Positions 33,094 to 43,860 of a stretch of DNA of 64,000 nucleotides are shown here, piece by piece. The stretch is from CAWBOV01 sp963790525 (GTDB taxonomy: Bacteria > Actinomycetota > Actinomycetes > Mycobacteriales > Jatrophihabitantaceae). The first letter of the stretch is position 1. Every line of letters starts with the position of its first letter. The notes under the pieces are model-generated. The model worked only from the letters and a program-made list of their open reading frames with translations. It was not told the DNA's origin and ran no database searches. The translations under genes and the position numbers were made by a program. The DNA lies in NCBI GenBank assembly GCA_963790525.1, contig CAWBOV010000002.1, forward strand, positions 930,001-994,000, written 5' to 3'.

Positions 33094-34336
33094 ATGTCCC
33101 TCCGGGTCGACGCAGCTCGGCTGGAACGGGATCTGGCAGCACTCGGATCGATTGGACGGCGACGATCGGGAGGCATCAGCCGGACCTCCTATTCGGCCGC
33201 CGACGCGCGCGCCCGCGGCGCCGGATCGCGAGCGGTGTCACGAGGCCGGGCTCACGTTCAGGACCGACGGGCTCGGCAACATCTTCGCCCGGCACCGAGG
33301 CGCACGATGCCACCGCCGCCGCGATCTGGAGCGGGTCGCATCTCGACACCGTCCCGGACGGGGGCGCGTTCGACGGCGCTGTGGGCTCGGTGGCGGCCCT
33401 GGAGTGCGTCCGCGCTGGCCGAAGCGCGCGTCGAGCTCGCGAGGCCCGTGCGGGCGGTCGTGTTCGCCGACGAGGAGGGCAACGACAACCACCTGCTCGG
33501 TTCCACGGCGTGGCCCGCGGCTTCCGCCGACGAACTCGCCGCGATGACGGGCCGGCCGGGGACCGGCTGGTCGACGCCCTCCCGCTCGGGTGCGATACCC
33601 CGAGCTGCGATCTGCGACTGCCACCCGCGTCGAGCCGATGTAGGTGTACGCCTTCGTGGAGCTGCACATCGAGCAGGCCCCGAAGCTCTGCAGGCGACCG
33701 CACTGATATCGGCGTCGTGACCTCCATCGTCGGGCCTGGGCGGCGGGACCGCCGAGTTCCTGCGGCCGGGCCGACCACGCCGGGACCACGCCGATGACCG
33801 GCGGCAGGACCCGCTGCGTGCCGCGGGCGCTCATCTGACCGGCTGCCGGGCTCGCCGCGTCGGTCAGCGCGACGCCGTGGCACCTGCGGCATCATCTGGT
33901 CACCGAGCCCGGCGGCGCGAACGTCGTACCCGCCCTGGCGCGAACTGACGCTGGACTACCGCGACCCCGACGCAAAGGCTCTCCGCACCGGACCCGGGGG
34001 ATCCGGCAGGCGGCGGCCGCCCGCCGGTGCCGCCGACGCTACGACGTGGCCCTGCGCGGTGGCGCCCCTCCGCGCTGGTCGCACCGGTTCGCGCTGGAGC
34101 CCGGGTGCGGTCGGCGTCGGCGTCACGGGCCGGCGAGCTGGGGCCGTCGGCCAGGTGGACCATGCCGTCCGGCGCGGCCACGACTCCAGAACCTGGCACG
34201 CCGGGCCTCCGACCGGGATGATCTTCGTCCCCAGCCGGGGCGGCCGCGCAGTCACCGGCCGAGCACACCGAGTGGGACGACATCGGAATGGGCAAACGTC
34301 CTGCTGGCAACGATCCTGGAACTCGCGGGGACCTGA
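33094..34336 (+). pseudogene. Hydantoinase/carbamoylase-family amidase (M20-like), heavily frameshifted
   Basis: Fragments in all frames fit one Zn-dependent amidase of about 410 codons: SLRVDAARLERDLAALGSIG, WSGSHLDTVPDGGAFDGAVG (metal His/Asp), RAVVFADEEGN (Glu pair), HADHAGTTPM-like residues near 33770, LTLDYRDPDAKAL and the end MIFVPSRGG with the EHTEWDDIGMG-like close. At least six shifts. N-carbamoyl-L-amino-acid hydrolase and ureidoglycolate-type enzymes share this pattern; they cut the carbamoyl group from amino acids. Motifs remain, so errors in the read are possible here too. Confidence 0.75.
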
Positions 34337-34348
34337 GCGCGACCGGCT

Positions 34349-35559
34349 TCAGGCAGCGCCGACGAGCGCCTCGAGCCGGGACACCGCGAATTGGGCGTAG
34401 AGCGCGGCACCGTCCTTCAACACCCGCTCGTCGAACAGTGCGACCGGGGAGTGGTTGAACGGGGCGGTTGCCGGGTCAGCGCCGGGCGGGCAGGCGCCGA
34501 GGAACGCCAAGGATCCGGGTACCGCTTCGATGACCCGCGAGAAGTCCTCGGCTCCCGTCATCGGGACCGGCATCGTGACCGACCGGGATGCACCGAACAT
34601 CTCGCCGGCGAGGTCCGAGACGAGGAGGGACTCGTCGGCGTCGTTGAGGGTGGCCGGATAGAGGGTCTCCCATTCGACGTCGGCCTGCAATCCATGCGCG
34701 GCGGCGATGCCGCGGTCACAAACGCACCGCGGCGCTTGGAGACTCGTGTCTGGGATTCGGGTGAGAACGACCTGACCGTCGCCTCGAACTCGGCGAGGTC
34801 GGGGATGATGTTGTGCTGCGTTCCGGCGTGGAACGCACCGACGGTGATCACGACGGGATCGAACACGTCGAAGGTTCGGGTCACCAGCGTCTGGAGCGCG
34901 GTGACCATCTCGGCCGCCGCTGGGATCGGATCCTGCGCGCGGTGCGGGGCGGAGGCATGGCCGCCGCGACCGCGGACGGTGACGCGCAGGACGTCCGCTG
35001 CCGCCATCAGCGGTCCGGGGCCTGGGTCGCCACCACCCCGCTGCCGAACATCGACGACGTGACGTGCAGCGCGAAGGCGGCGTCGACCCGGCCCCCTGCG
35101 GCGTCGAGTACTCCGGCCTCGATCATGTGCCGGGCACCGTCGTAGCCTTCTTCCCCGGGCTGGAACATGAACACGACGTCACCGGCGAGCGATGCACGGT
35201 GGGCGCTCAGCAATCGGGCAGCGCCGACCAGCATCGTGGTGTGCAGGTCGTGGCCACACGCATGCATCACGTCGCCGGGTGCGGCGAAGTCGAGGCCGGT
35301 CTGTTCCCGCACCGGTAGGGCGTCCATGTCAGCCCGCAGCAGGACGCTGCGTCCGGTGGATCGCCCACCGCGCAGCACCGCCACGACCGAGCTCAGCCCC
35401 GTACCGGCAACCTGGACTGAGCGGCAGCTCGTCGAGTGCGGAAAGTACTCGTTGCTGCGTGCGCGGCAGCATCAGGCCGACTTCGGGCTCCCGGTGGATC
35501 TGCCGACGCAGCTCCACCAGCTCGCCCTGCATCGCCTGCGCGTCCTCGACAAGGTCCAT
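34349..35559 (-). pseudogene. M20-family amidohydrolase (hippurate/aminoacylase-like), frameshifted
   Basis: About 400 codons in four frame pieces: ELVELRRQIHREPEVGL, RSVLLRADMDALPVREQTGLDFA, DVMHACGHDLHTTMLVGAARLL with the metal His and Asp, MFQPGEEGYDGARHMIEAGVL with the Glu pair, RVTVRGRGGHASAPHRAQDPI, and the end MTGAEDFSRVIEAVPGSLAFLG. Shifts near 35400, 35005 and 34700. These metal enzymes release amino acids from N-acyl or N-aryl amides. ATG 35559 follows GAGGAGG and lies 45 bases after the CapA-like gene. Confidence 0.85.
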
Positions 35560-35604
35560 GGCCTGTCATCCTCCTCGTGCTCGAGATGCTCGTACGTGGT
35601 CGAC

Positions 35605-36918
35605 CTAGTGTGCTGATTCGCCCACCGGCGAGAGCTCGATCCACCCCGTGGGTCCGTCGATGCCGATCGTGGTGTCGAAACCCTGGGACAACCTCTGCAG
35701 ATCGTTCAGCACAGCCTCGGCCTTCGGTGCCGGTGGCCAGCCGCGGGATGACCTCGTTCGTGCTCAGGGAGGTCGTGATCCAGAGAGATGGGGTGCAGCG
35801 TGATGCCGATCAGGTCGGGTCCGTCGAACGTCAGCATGGGAACGACCGCGCGCCAGTACTCGGCGTGGTCGGCGAACTCCAGGCACGACCCGCCCACGAC
35901 CTCGTAGGGTGCGGCCGAGGACGGCGCGCCGAGGACATCGTAGGAGTGCGACGAGAGCACGGTGAGCAGTTCGAACTGACCGACGAAGTTGCCCAGGCTG
36001 TAGAAGATCGGGCGGCCGCGGTACAGCTCGATGCCGCGGACCTGGCGCTAATCGTGGCCGACTACGGCATCCGCGCCGGCGTCGATGACCGCGTGGGCGA
36101 ACGCTACGAGGAACTCGGCGGGATCCTCCAGGCCGACGCCGCACTCGTGCGAGTGCACGCTGACGATCGCGACGTTCGCGCGTGCCTTCGCCTCCCGTAC
36201 CCACCGGCAGATCCGGTCCAGATCGTCCTGTACGCAGCGTGTCTGGATGTGCGGACGCTCGCTGGAGAAGAAGGTCGAGCCGAACAGCAGGTGGTTCGTT
36301 CCGTCCTCGTCCGGCAGGAAGCGCATGTCGCGCAGGTACTCGATCTGCTCGTCGAGCCCCAATTGCTCGTGCGCTTGCCGGAGGGTGGCGAGCTGGTCAT
36401 CGGTGATTCCGATACCGTACGCGGTGGCGCAACGGATTCAGCCCCGGGCGCCCACGCATGGTGTCCGAGGGCCGGGTTGCCTCATCGCCCGGGGTGAACG
36501 TCGCGGTGCAGGCCAGAACAGCGACGCTCCCACCGGGTGTGTCGACGAAGACCGGCTTGGACGCCTCGGCCAGCGTGGTGCCCACGCCGGCGCAGGGAAG
36601 ACCTCGCGCGCGCGCCTCTTTGACCGCGTCGAGCATCCCGTCGATGCCGAGATTGAGCGTGTGGTTGTTCGCGAAGGACACGACGTCGATGCCGATGTCC
36701 ACCAGGCCGTCCAGCACACTCGCCGGAGCGATGAGCGTCGGCGTGAAGGCACCCGAACTGTGGAAGCCGTCCAGGTCACTGGTCACCACCTCGAGATTGG
36801 TGAACGAGACATCCGCCCCGCGCAACAGATCCCGCAGTTGCAGTGCGCGCTCGTCGTGGGAGACGAGAGCTCCTCGGGTGACCATGCTGTCGCCGGTGAG
36901 GGCCAAGGTGAAGGTCAT
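35605..36918 (-). pseudogene. CapA-family (PgsA-like) metallophosphatase-fold protein, frameshifted
   Basis: About 437 codons. TFTLALTGDSMVTRGAL and VSFTNLEVVTS begin the fold, IDVVSFANNHTLNLGIDGML is the NNH motif, then FLPDEDGTNHLLFGSTFFSS, VAIVSVHSHECGVGLED (HxH-like) and GRPIFYSLGNFVGQFELL, with the end GWIELSPVGESAH. Shifts near 36450, 36050 and 35765. CapA/PgsA proteins take part in poly-gamma-glutamate handling; many actinobacterial ones are of unknown action. It heads an operon with the M20 gene. Confidence 0.82.
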
Positions 36919-37230
36919 CGCATGCTCCTTGTGGGTGCTCCGGGGGCGGGCGTTGCACGAACGCGGCGCCGGCCAGGTCGAGGGCCGACAGCGGCAGTAC
37001 CGAGCGGATGAGCGCGATCCTGGCGGCTGGTCGACGGGAGCGACGGAATCCCGCTCCATGACGCTGAGCGTGGCATGACGCCAGCGCCGGTGTCAACACT
37101 CCTGCACGTTTCCGGCCCATGACGCCGATCGGGCGAGTTGGCCCGAACTTCTCCGAGCAACGTGCCTGGACCGCCGGAGAGCTGCAAGGAACCTTTACGT
37201 GCGTGCAGGAATCGTGCAACAGTTGAGCGT
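36919..37230. other. Intergenic region between CapA-like and Lrp-like genes
   Basis: 312 bases between divergent starts. No supported gene, RNA or perfect long palindrome was seen. It should contain the promoters for both sides and probable Lrp sites, not resolvable by eye. Confidence 0.45.
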
Positions 37231-38358
37231 GTGATCGACCAGAGGCCCGCCGCCGCACACCTCGACGATCTGGACCGCCGGATCGTCGTCGGCGCTGCAG
37301 ACGGACCCGCGCGCGTCCTGGGCCCAGCTCGGGGGCGCGGTCGGGGATGTCGGAGACGACCGTCCTCCGTCGCGTTCAGCGGCTCAGGGAGAGCCGGCTC
37401 GCTGGTCATCGTCGCGGCTCCGGATCCCGCTTGCTGTGCGGTCTCGGGTCAGCCGGTCCTTGCTCCAGCTCCGCACCCTGCCCGGCGATGCGTACACGCT
37501 CGCCCAGTGGACTTGCACGACGCCAGTGACACCAGGTTCGTGGCGATGCTGACCGGCCGAAGCAGACGTTGATGTGCGAGCTGATCGCGCCCGGATCGGG
37601 CCAGTACTTGCGCACGTGTTCTCATGGAGGAACTGCCGCCTGGGCTCGATCCTCGCCACCACCAGCGAAATCGTGCTCAAGACCTTCAAGACCAATGACC
37701 AGTGGAGCCGGGCGCTGTTGGATGCCGATGCTCCTGGGACCGCCGATGAGCAGCGCTCGGCGCCGGCCGACAAGAAGCTGAAGCTCGATGACATGGACCT
37801 GCAGCTTGCTCGCGGCACTGGGTGGTGACGGTCGGCGTAGCTCGCGGATCTCTCCTCAGCCCTCGGACTGAGCCGAGCACCGCGATCGCGCGGCGAGTAT
37901 CCGGGCTCACGTCGTCGAATCGCCTGTATTTCCTGGCGATGGTCGATCCCGCCGCTCTCGGGTTCGAGCTCGAGGTACTCATTCACCTGCGGGTCGAACT
38001 GGCGGACTTGGAAGCTGTCGCCGTCGCGCTGGCGGCGACAGCCGAGGTCCGCTACGTGTCCGCGACGACCGGCTGCGCGGTCCCTGGCCTGCGAAGCGAT
38101 ATTTCGTGACACCGATGCCCTGTATCAATTCCTGACCTCGTCGGTCGCGGCGCTGCCGGGCATCCGCGAGGTGGAAGTCGACGTCATGCTCGAAACCGTG
38201 AAAGAGGATATCGGTACCCCCTCTTCACGGGGAAGAAAGCCCTATCAGATCTACCGACGCCTTCGTCATCGATGACGCGGACGGCCGGTCACCGACCTGA
38301 AGCACCAGGGCGAAAAGCCCTGAGCAAGACGAAGAAGACCGCGGCCGCGGGCTCGTAG
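37231..38358 (+). pseudogene. Lrp/AsnC regulator with two tandem modules, frameshifted
   Basis: About 375 codons in several frames. Module 1: LDDLDRRIVV, SWAQLGGAVGMSETTVLRRVQRLRE (HTH), then GSILATTSEIVLKTFKTNDQW. Module 2 begins LDDMDLQLARALGGDGR with SSALGLSPSTAIARRVSGL, followed by an AsnC ligand domain FLAMVDPAALGFELEVLIHLRV, then FRDTDALYQFLTSSVAALPG. Two HTH-plus-ligand modules in one chain are known in some actinobacterial Lrp proteins. Start at GTG 37231. It should sense an amino acid and control the neighbouring peptide genes. At least four shifts are needed to read it. Confidence 0.75.
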
Positions 38359-38499
38359 AAGCACGGCGGCAACGTCGGTACGTGCTGAGGAACAGCCGGG
38401 GCACCACTGGTGCATCGCCGGTCGCACTACTGCTATGCCCACATTCGGTCCCCTTTCGCGCGCAGATGTCGATCTGCCCGCACGAGCCAGGAGAAACCA

Positions 38500-40071
38500 T
38501 TGTCAAAATATGGCATCGACCGTCGGTCCTTCCTGCAGGGCGCGGGCGCAACCGTCGCCGCGGCAGCCCTGGGAGTGCCGCTGCTGTCCAGCTGTGCGGG
38601 GAGTTCCACGACCTCGGGGTCGAGTTCGAAGGCGTCGGTCGGTAAGCCCGTTCGGGGCGGCAAGGCTGTGCTGGCCATCCAGGACACGCCCGTCAACATG
38701 GACCCTGCCGACGGTCAGCTGTACGCCTCCTTGCAGGTCTACCAGAACATCTTCAGCGAACTCATCAAGGTGGACGCTGATTACACCTACAAGCCGAATC
38801 TGGCCTCGTCCTGGCAACAGGAGGACGCCAAGACCTGGTCGTTCGAGCTGGTGGACAATGCCTTCTTCCACAACGGCGAACCGGTCACCTCGCAGGACGT
38901 CAAATACACGATCCAGCGCATGAAGACGCATCCGCTCGGTGTGTACCTGCAGTTCTTCGACAACGTCGAGGTCATCGACAAGCAGAAATTCCGCATCCAT
39001 CTCGCCAAGCCGTTCGGCGCAATGGAAGCGACCCTGGCCACGCTGGTGGACATCACCAACGAGAAGGGCATCAAGTCCGGTAACCCGCAGAGCAACCCGA
39101 TCGGCTCCGGACCGTACAAGCTGCAGGAGTGGGCACAAGGGAAGCCACATCACCCTGACCCGCTTCGACAAGTACTTCAAGGCGGACGAGCCTTACCTGG
39201 ACGAGGTGACGTTCCGATCCGTCAGCGACAACACGGTCCGCTTGACCGGATTGCAGACAGGGCAGTTCGACTGGATCCAGCACCGTTCCGCCGCAGCAGA
39301 TCGGCACGCTGCAGAAGTCCTCGAGCATCGACCACACCTCCGCCGGCGCGTTCCAGCCCGTATCTCTTCCTGCTGAACACCACCACCGCGCCGTTCAACG
39401 ACATCCGCGTCCGGCAGGCCGTCTCGTGGGCGATCGACCGCGCCGAGATCGTCAAGCTGGCGTTCTTCGGCTCCGCTGTGGAAGCAACCGAAGCGGTCAG
39501 CCCGCCCAACCCGTTCTACACCGGCATCGACCCCTACAAGGGCGGTCCCGACCTGGACAAGGCCAAGGCACTGCTCGCTCAGGCCGGCCACACGAGCATC
39601 GACACCACGTTCCTGGTTCCGGTGAACGTGCCCGAGCAGCTGGCCATGGCGCAGGTGCTGCAGTCGCAGCTGAAGAAGATCGGGATCAATCTCACCATCC
39701 AGACGGTTGCCTCGTCGGAGTGGTTCGGCCTGATCAGCCAGGGGAAGTACGGGATCACCCCCACCTACTTCAGCGTCTCGCTCGACCCGGGCCTGGCCTA
39801 CTACCTGCTGGGCTACTCACTCGTCGGCGTTCAACTTCGCCGGTTTGAAGAGCAGCCGCATCGACGCCCTGCTCGAGAAGTTCATGTTCGAGCCGGACCA
39901 GAAGATCCGCAGAGCAGGTGTACCCGGAAGGTTGTCACCGCCTTCGCCGAGCAAGCTGCGGTGATCTTCGTGGCCAACCAGCAGCAGCAGTACTGGACCC
40001 GTCCGAACCTGCATGGCGCCCAGCCGCTGCCGTCGCTGGAACTGCGCCTGGAGGACATGTGGAAGTCCTGA
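38500..40071 (+). CDS. ABC transporter family 5 substrate-binding lipoprotein (DppA/OppA-like)
   Basis: 523 residues from TTG 38500 after CCAGGAGAAACC. The start KYGIDRRSFLQGAGA is a Tat signal (RRSFLQG) that ends in a lipobox LLSSC. Then NMDPADGQLYASLQVYQNIFSELI, DDVKYTIQRMKTH-like and GSGPYKLQEW, typical of family 5. The stretch 39136-39350 reads correctly only in another frame (KSHITLTRFDKYFKADEPYLDEVTFR), and likewise about 39825-39930 (FNFAGLKSSRIDALLEKF), so the literal protein carries two compensating frameshift pairs. It binds oligopeptide-like ligands outside the membrane. Confidence 0.9.
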   Translation: MSKYGIDRRSFLQGAGATVAAAALGVPLLSSCAGSSTTSGSSSKASVGKPVRGGKAVLAIQDTPVNMDPADGQLYASLQVYQNIFSELIKVDADYTYKPNLASSWQQEDAKTWSFELVDNAFFHNGEPVTSQDVKYTIQRMKTHPLGVYLQFFDNVEVIDKQKFRIHLAKPFGAMEATLATLVDITNEKGIKSGNPQSNPIGSGPYKLQEWAQGKPHHPDPLRQVLQGGRALPGRGDVPIRQRQHGPLDRIADRAVRLDPAPFRRSRSARCRSPRASTTPPPARSSPYLFLLNTTTAPFNDIRVRQAVSWAIDRAEIVKLAFFGSAVEATEAVSPPNPFYTGIDPYKGGPDLDKAKALLAQAGHTSIDTTFLVPVNVPEQLAMAQVLQSQLKKIGINLTIQTVASSEWFGLISQGKYGITPTYFSVSLDPGLAYYLLGYSLVGVQLRRFEEQPHRRPAREVHVRAGPEDPQSRCTRKVVTAFAEQAAVIFVANQQQQYWTRPNLHGAQPLPSLELRLEDMWKS

Positions 40072-40111
40072 CCGACGTGGGCGGGCGTCTGCTCCTCGGA
40101 ACGGTCGCCTG

Positions 40112-41061
40112 ATGGTCACTCGCCGTCTCCTGCTCACCGTGCCGATGGTGTTCGGCGCTGCCGTGATCGTCTTCCTGATACTGCGGCTGGTACCGGGGGA
40201 TCCGGCAGCTGCCGATCCTCGGGCGCCAACGCGACTCCGGAGCAGATCCGGCAGGTCCGGATCGACCTCGGGCTGAGCCGGCCGATCTACGTGCAGTTCG
40301 GCTCCTGGCTCGGCCGCCGCGGTGCGCCGGTGATTTGTCGGTGCGTGCACTACATCAACGACCAGTCCATCACCTCCGAACTCGGCAGCCGGCTGCCGGT
40401 GACGCTCGAGTTGGCTGCCTGCGCGTTCATCCTCGCGGCCGTCGTCGCCATCCCGGCGGGCGTCTTCGCCGCTGTGCGCGAAGGCAGCTGGCTCGACCGC
40501 ACGGTCAAGTCGCTGAGCCTGATCGGCATCGCCGTGCCGGACTTCGTGTTCGGCCTCGTCGGAATCCTGGTCTTCGCGCTCACCCTCGGGCTGGCACCGT
40601 CCTCGGGCTTCGTGCCGCTCGGCGATTCGCTGTCGGGGAATCTGCAGTCGCTGATCCTCCCCGCCGCCTCGCTCGCGGCCGGCCTGGCCGGTGTCCTCAC
40701 CAGGGTGACCCGCTCGGCGATGCTCGCCGTGCTCCAGTCCGACTACATCCGTTTCGCCCGCGCCAACGGCTCCACGTCGTCGTCCATCGTGTTCCGGTAC
40801 GCACTGCGGAACGCAGCGATACCGATCGTGACGGTTGCGGGCATGCAGATCGGCTACCTCATCGGCGGAACCGTCGTCGTGGAGCAACTGTTCGCGATAC
40901 CGGGCGTGGGGCAGCTCGTCGTCGAGGCCATGCTCAATCGCAACTACCCCGTGGTGCAGGCGTGCGTGCTGATCTTCGTGATCCTGTTCATCCTGGTCAA
41001 CCTGGCATCGGACCTGCTCTACGCGGTGATGAACCCCAAGCTGAGAAAGGCTTCCGCATGA
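40112..41061 (+). pseudogene. ABC permease DppB-like, frameshifted near its start
   Basis: About 315 codons. TRRLLLTVPMVFGAAVIVFLILRLVPGDPAA is the first helix and conserved GDPA. ATPEQIRQVRIDLGLSRPIYVQF is in a second frame from about 40210, and the region about 40310-40350 also shows a short shift. From 40360 the frame is stable: ARANGSTSSSIVFRYALRNAAIPIV (EAA-like loop) and IGGTVVVEQLFAIPGVGQL. One half of the peptide-import channel. Its stop overlaps the next start (ATGA). Confidence 0.88.
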
Positions 41062-41934
41062 ACATGCCGGTCCGTGACCTCAGCAGCGTTCGCCGGGGCG
41101 CGCTGCGCTCGCTGGCTCGTAACAAGACCTTGGCGGCGGGTTGCGCCCTGATCCTGCTGGTGATCGCCGTCGCGATCCTGGTGCCACTGCTGTCCAGCCA
41201 GGGCGCCACCACGGTGAACTCGGCAGACTCGCTGGCCGGACCGGGCGCCGCACACTGGCTGGGCGCCGACCAACTCGGACGTGACCTCTTGGTGCGGGTC
41301 TCGGCGGGTTACCGGATCTCGCTCGTGGTCTCGCTCGGATCCGTCGCGCTGGCGCTGGTCGTCGGCGTTCCCCTCGGCTTGATCGCCGCGACCAGTTCGC
41401 CGAGGATCGGTGGACTGATCATGCGGGTGCTCGACGTCCTGATGGCCTTCCCGGCGCTCCTGCTCGCGATCGTGGTGGTCGCGCTGATGGGCGCAGGGAC
41501 CGGTGTCCTGCTCCTCGCCATCGCCGTGGTCTACATCCCGGTGGTTGCCAGGGTGATGCGTGCCGCGGCGCTGGAGACCAGCACGCAGAGCTACATCGAG
41601 GCCGCACGATCACGCGGCGCCTCGAACCTCAGACTGGTCGTCAGGCACATCGCGCCGAACAGCGTGGGCCCGGTGATCGTGCAGGCGTCCATCCTGATGG
41701 CCGTCTCTCGCGATCCTCCTGGAGGCGGGCTTGAGCTTCATCGGTTTGGGAGTTCAGCCGCCGACACCCTCCCTCGGGCTGATGCTGTCCAGCGGGCGTG
41801 ACTTCATGTCGTCCTCGTCGTGGGTCGTGGCGTCCCCGGGCGTGGCGATCCTCATCGTGGTCCTCGGATTCACCCTCGTCGGTGACGGGCTGCAGGACTG
41901 GCTCGACCCCAAGAAGCGGGCGATCGGACGATGA
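41058..41934 (+). pseudogene. ABC permease DppC-like, one frameshift
   Basis: About 292 codons. HWLGADQLGRDLLVRVSAGYR is the DppC hallmark (GTDxxGRD). ARVMRAAALETSTQSYIEAARSRGASN is the EAA loop and HIAPNSVGPVIVQASILM follows. A shift near 41705 breaks AILLEAGLSFIGLGVQ; the end FIGLGVQPPTPSLGLML and VVLGFTLVGDGLQDWLDP is then normal. It starts in an ATGA overlap and ends in an ATGA overlap with DppD. Confidence 0.88.
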
Positions 41935-42748
41935 CGAACCTGTTGGAAGTGCGCGACCTGACCGTGCGCTACGGCGGCTCGGACGGTCGCGCTGGACGGG
42001 GTGTCCTTCACGCTCGCCCAGGGCGACGTTCGCCGGCATCGTGGGTGAATCCGGTTCGGGAAAGACGACGCTCGGCCTCGCACTGCTCGGCTTGCTGCCC
42101 CGAGGGGCGAAGGCCAGCGGGACCGTCACCTTCGAGGGCCGTGAGGTGCTGCGCCTGCCGGAGAAGCAGATGCGGGCGCTGCGTGGCGACCAGCTCTCGA
42201 CGATCATGCAGAACGCCTCGACCGCGTCCGTACCGTGTTTCACGATCGGCCGGCAGGTGACCGACCTGCTGCGCCTGCATCGCAACCTGTCGAGATCCGA
42301 CGCTCGCGCTGAAGCGATCCGGTGGCTCACCAAGGTGGGCATCCCGATGCCCGAGGCGCGGCTGAAGGCCTATCCCCACGAACTCAGTGGTGGGATGAAC
42401 CAGCGCGTCGCGATCGCGATGGCCCTGTCGCTGAGCCCCAAACTGGTGATAGCGGATGAGCCCACCTCAGCGCTCGACGTCACCGTCCAGGCTGCCGTGC
42501 TCCGACTGCTGCAGACACTGATCTACGACTCGGCCAGCACGATGGCTGTGATCACCCACGATCTGGGGGTCGTCGCTCAGCTCTGTGATCGGGTGATCGT
42601 CATGCATGACGGCGTGATCGTCGAACACGGCACGGTCGAGGCGCTGTTCGCCGACCCGCAGAATTCCTACTCCAAGCAGCTGCTGGCGTCCTTGCCGGCG
42701 CGGAGAGCCGAGCTGCCGACATCCGAAGCGGCTGGAGGACGAGGCTGA
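41931..42748 (+). pseudogene. ABC transporter ATPase DppD-like, frameshifted near its start
   Basis: About 272 codons. MTNLLEVRDLTVRYGG begins in one frame, LDGVSFTLAQGD in another and FAGIVGESGSGKTTLGLAL (Walker A) in a third, so two shifts lie between about 41980 and 42035. The rest is clean: YPHELSGGMNQRVAIAMAL (signature), LVIADEPTSALDVT (Walker B), VITHDLG (H-loop). It energises import together with DppF. Confidence 0.9.
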
Positions 42749-43814
42749 TGTCCGGTTCGACGAGCCCGCTACTGCGGGTGACATCCCTTCGCAAGGAGTT
42801 CGGCGCCCACCGGTCGGTGCTCGGCCGTCTCGGTGGCCCGGCGCCCGACGCGTTCGTCGCCGTCCGCGACGTCAGCCTCACCGTGAGCGCGGGCGAGACC
42901 CTCGGCGTGGTCGGAGAGTCCGGATCGGGCAAGAGCACGCTGGGCCGGATGATCCTCGGCCTGATCCAGCCGACCAGCGGCGTGATCGAGTTCGATGGTC
43001 GGGACATCACCGAGCTTCCGGTGCGATCCCGGCGCGAGCTCTCCCGCGACATCCAGGTCATCTTCCAGGACCCGTATGCCTCGCTCAATCCACGGCAGCG
43101 CGTGGAGGACATCATTCGTGAGCCGCTCGACATCCACCGGATCGGGTCCCGGGTCGAGCGGAAGAAGCGGTGCACGCTGATGGATCGCGTGTCACTGGCC
43201 CAGCGGTACCGCCAGGCGTATCCCCATGAACTCAGCGGTGGGCTGCGCCAGCGGGTCGGTATCGCAACGGCGCTGGCCCTCAACCCGAAGCTGATCGTCG
43301 CGGACGAGCCGGTCTCGGCGCTCGATGTCTCGGTGCAGAGCCAGATCCTCGCCCTGCTCGCCGAACTCCAGCGGAGACCGCGGTCGCGATGCTGTTCATC
43401 TCCCACGACCTCGGAGTGGTGCACCAGATCAGCGATCGGATCACGGTGATGTGCCAGGGTGAGCTGGTCGAGATCGGTGATGTCGAGGACGTCTACGCCG
43501 ATTCTCAGCATCCCTACACCCGGGCCCTGCTCTCGGCGATCCCGCCGGCCGATCCGATCAGCGCCTACGCGCCCATCCCGATCGGTGAGCCCCGGGCGAT
43601 GCTCGCCACCGACGGTGGTTGCCGGTTCAGGCATCGGTGCTGGGCCACCGAGCAGATCTGCATCGACCGAGCACCCGAACTGGTACTTCGGCCCTCCGGC
43701 ATCGCCGCGAGATGCCACATCAGCGAACGTTCCCCGGCGGATTGGTTCGACCCTCCGCACCTGCCATTCGCGCTGCACTCGGGCACGCGCCGACCAGCCG
43801 CCGACCGACCATGA
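42748..43814 (+). pseudogene. ABC transporter ATPase DppF-like, one frameshift
   Basis: About 355 codons. LGVVGESGSGKSTLGRMILG (Walker A), VIFQDPYASLNPRQ (Q-loop), AYPHELSGGLRQRVGIATAL (signature) and LIVADEPVSALDVSVQ (Walker B). A shift near 43378 sits just before AMLFISHDLGVVHQISD (H-loop). The end holds the oligopeptide-type C-terminal motif with GGCRFRHRCWATEQIC. It starts at a TGATG overlap with DppD. A long C-terminal tail follows the OppF domain. Confidence 0.9.
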
Positions 43815-43860
43815 TCGACCAGCTCGTCTCCGATCCTCCCTCCATCGAAAGGACACCGAC

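Noticed and set aside
35605..36918. Capsule (poly-gamma-glutamate) synthesis locus because of CapA
   Set aside because: No capB, capC or pgsE-type genes are present; the context is catabolic.
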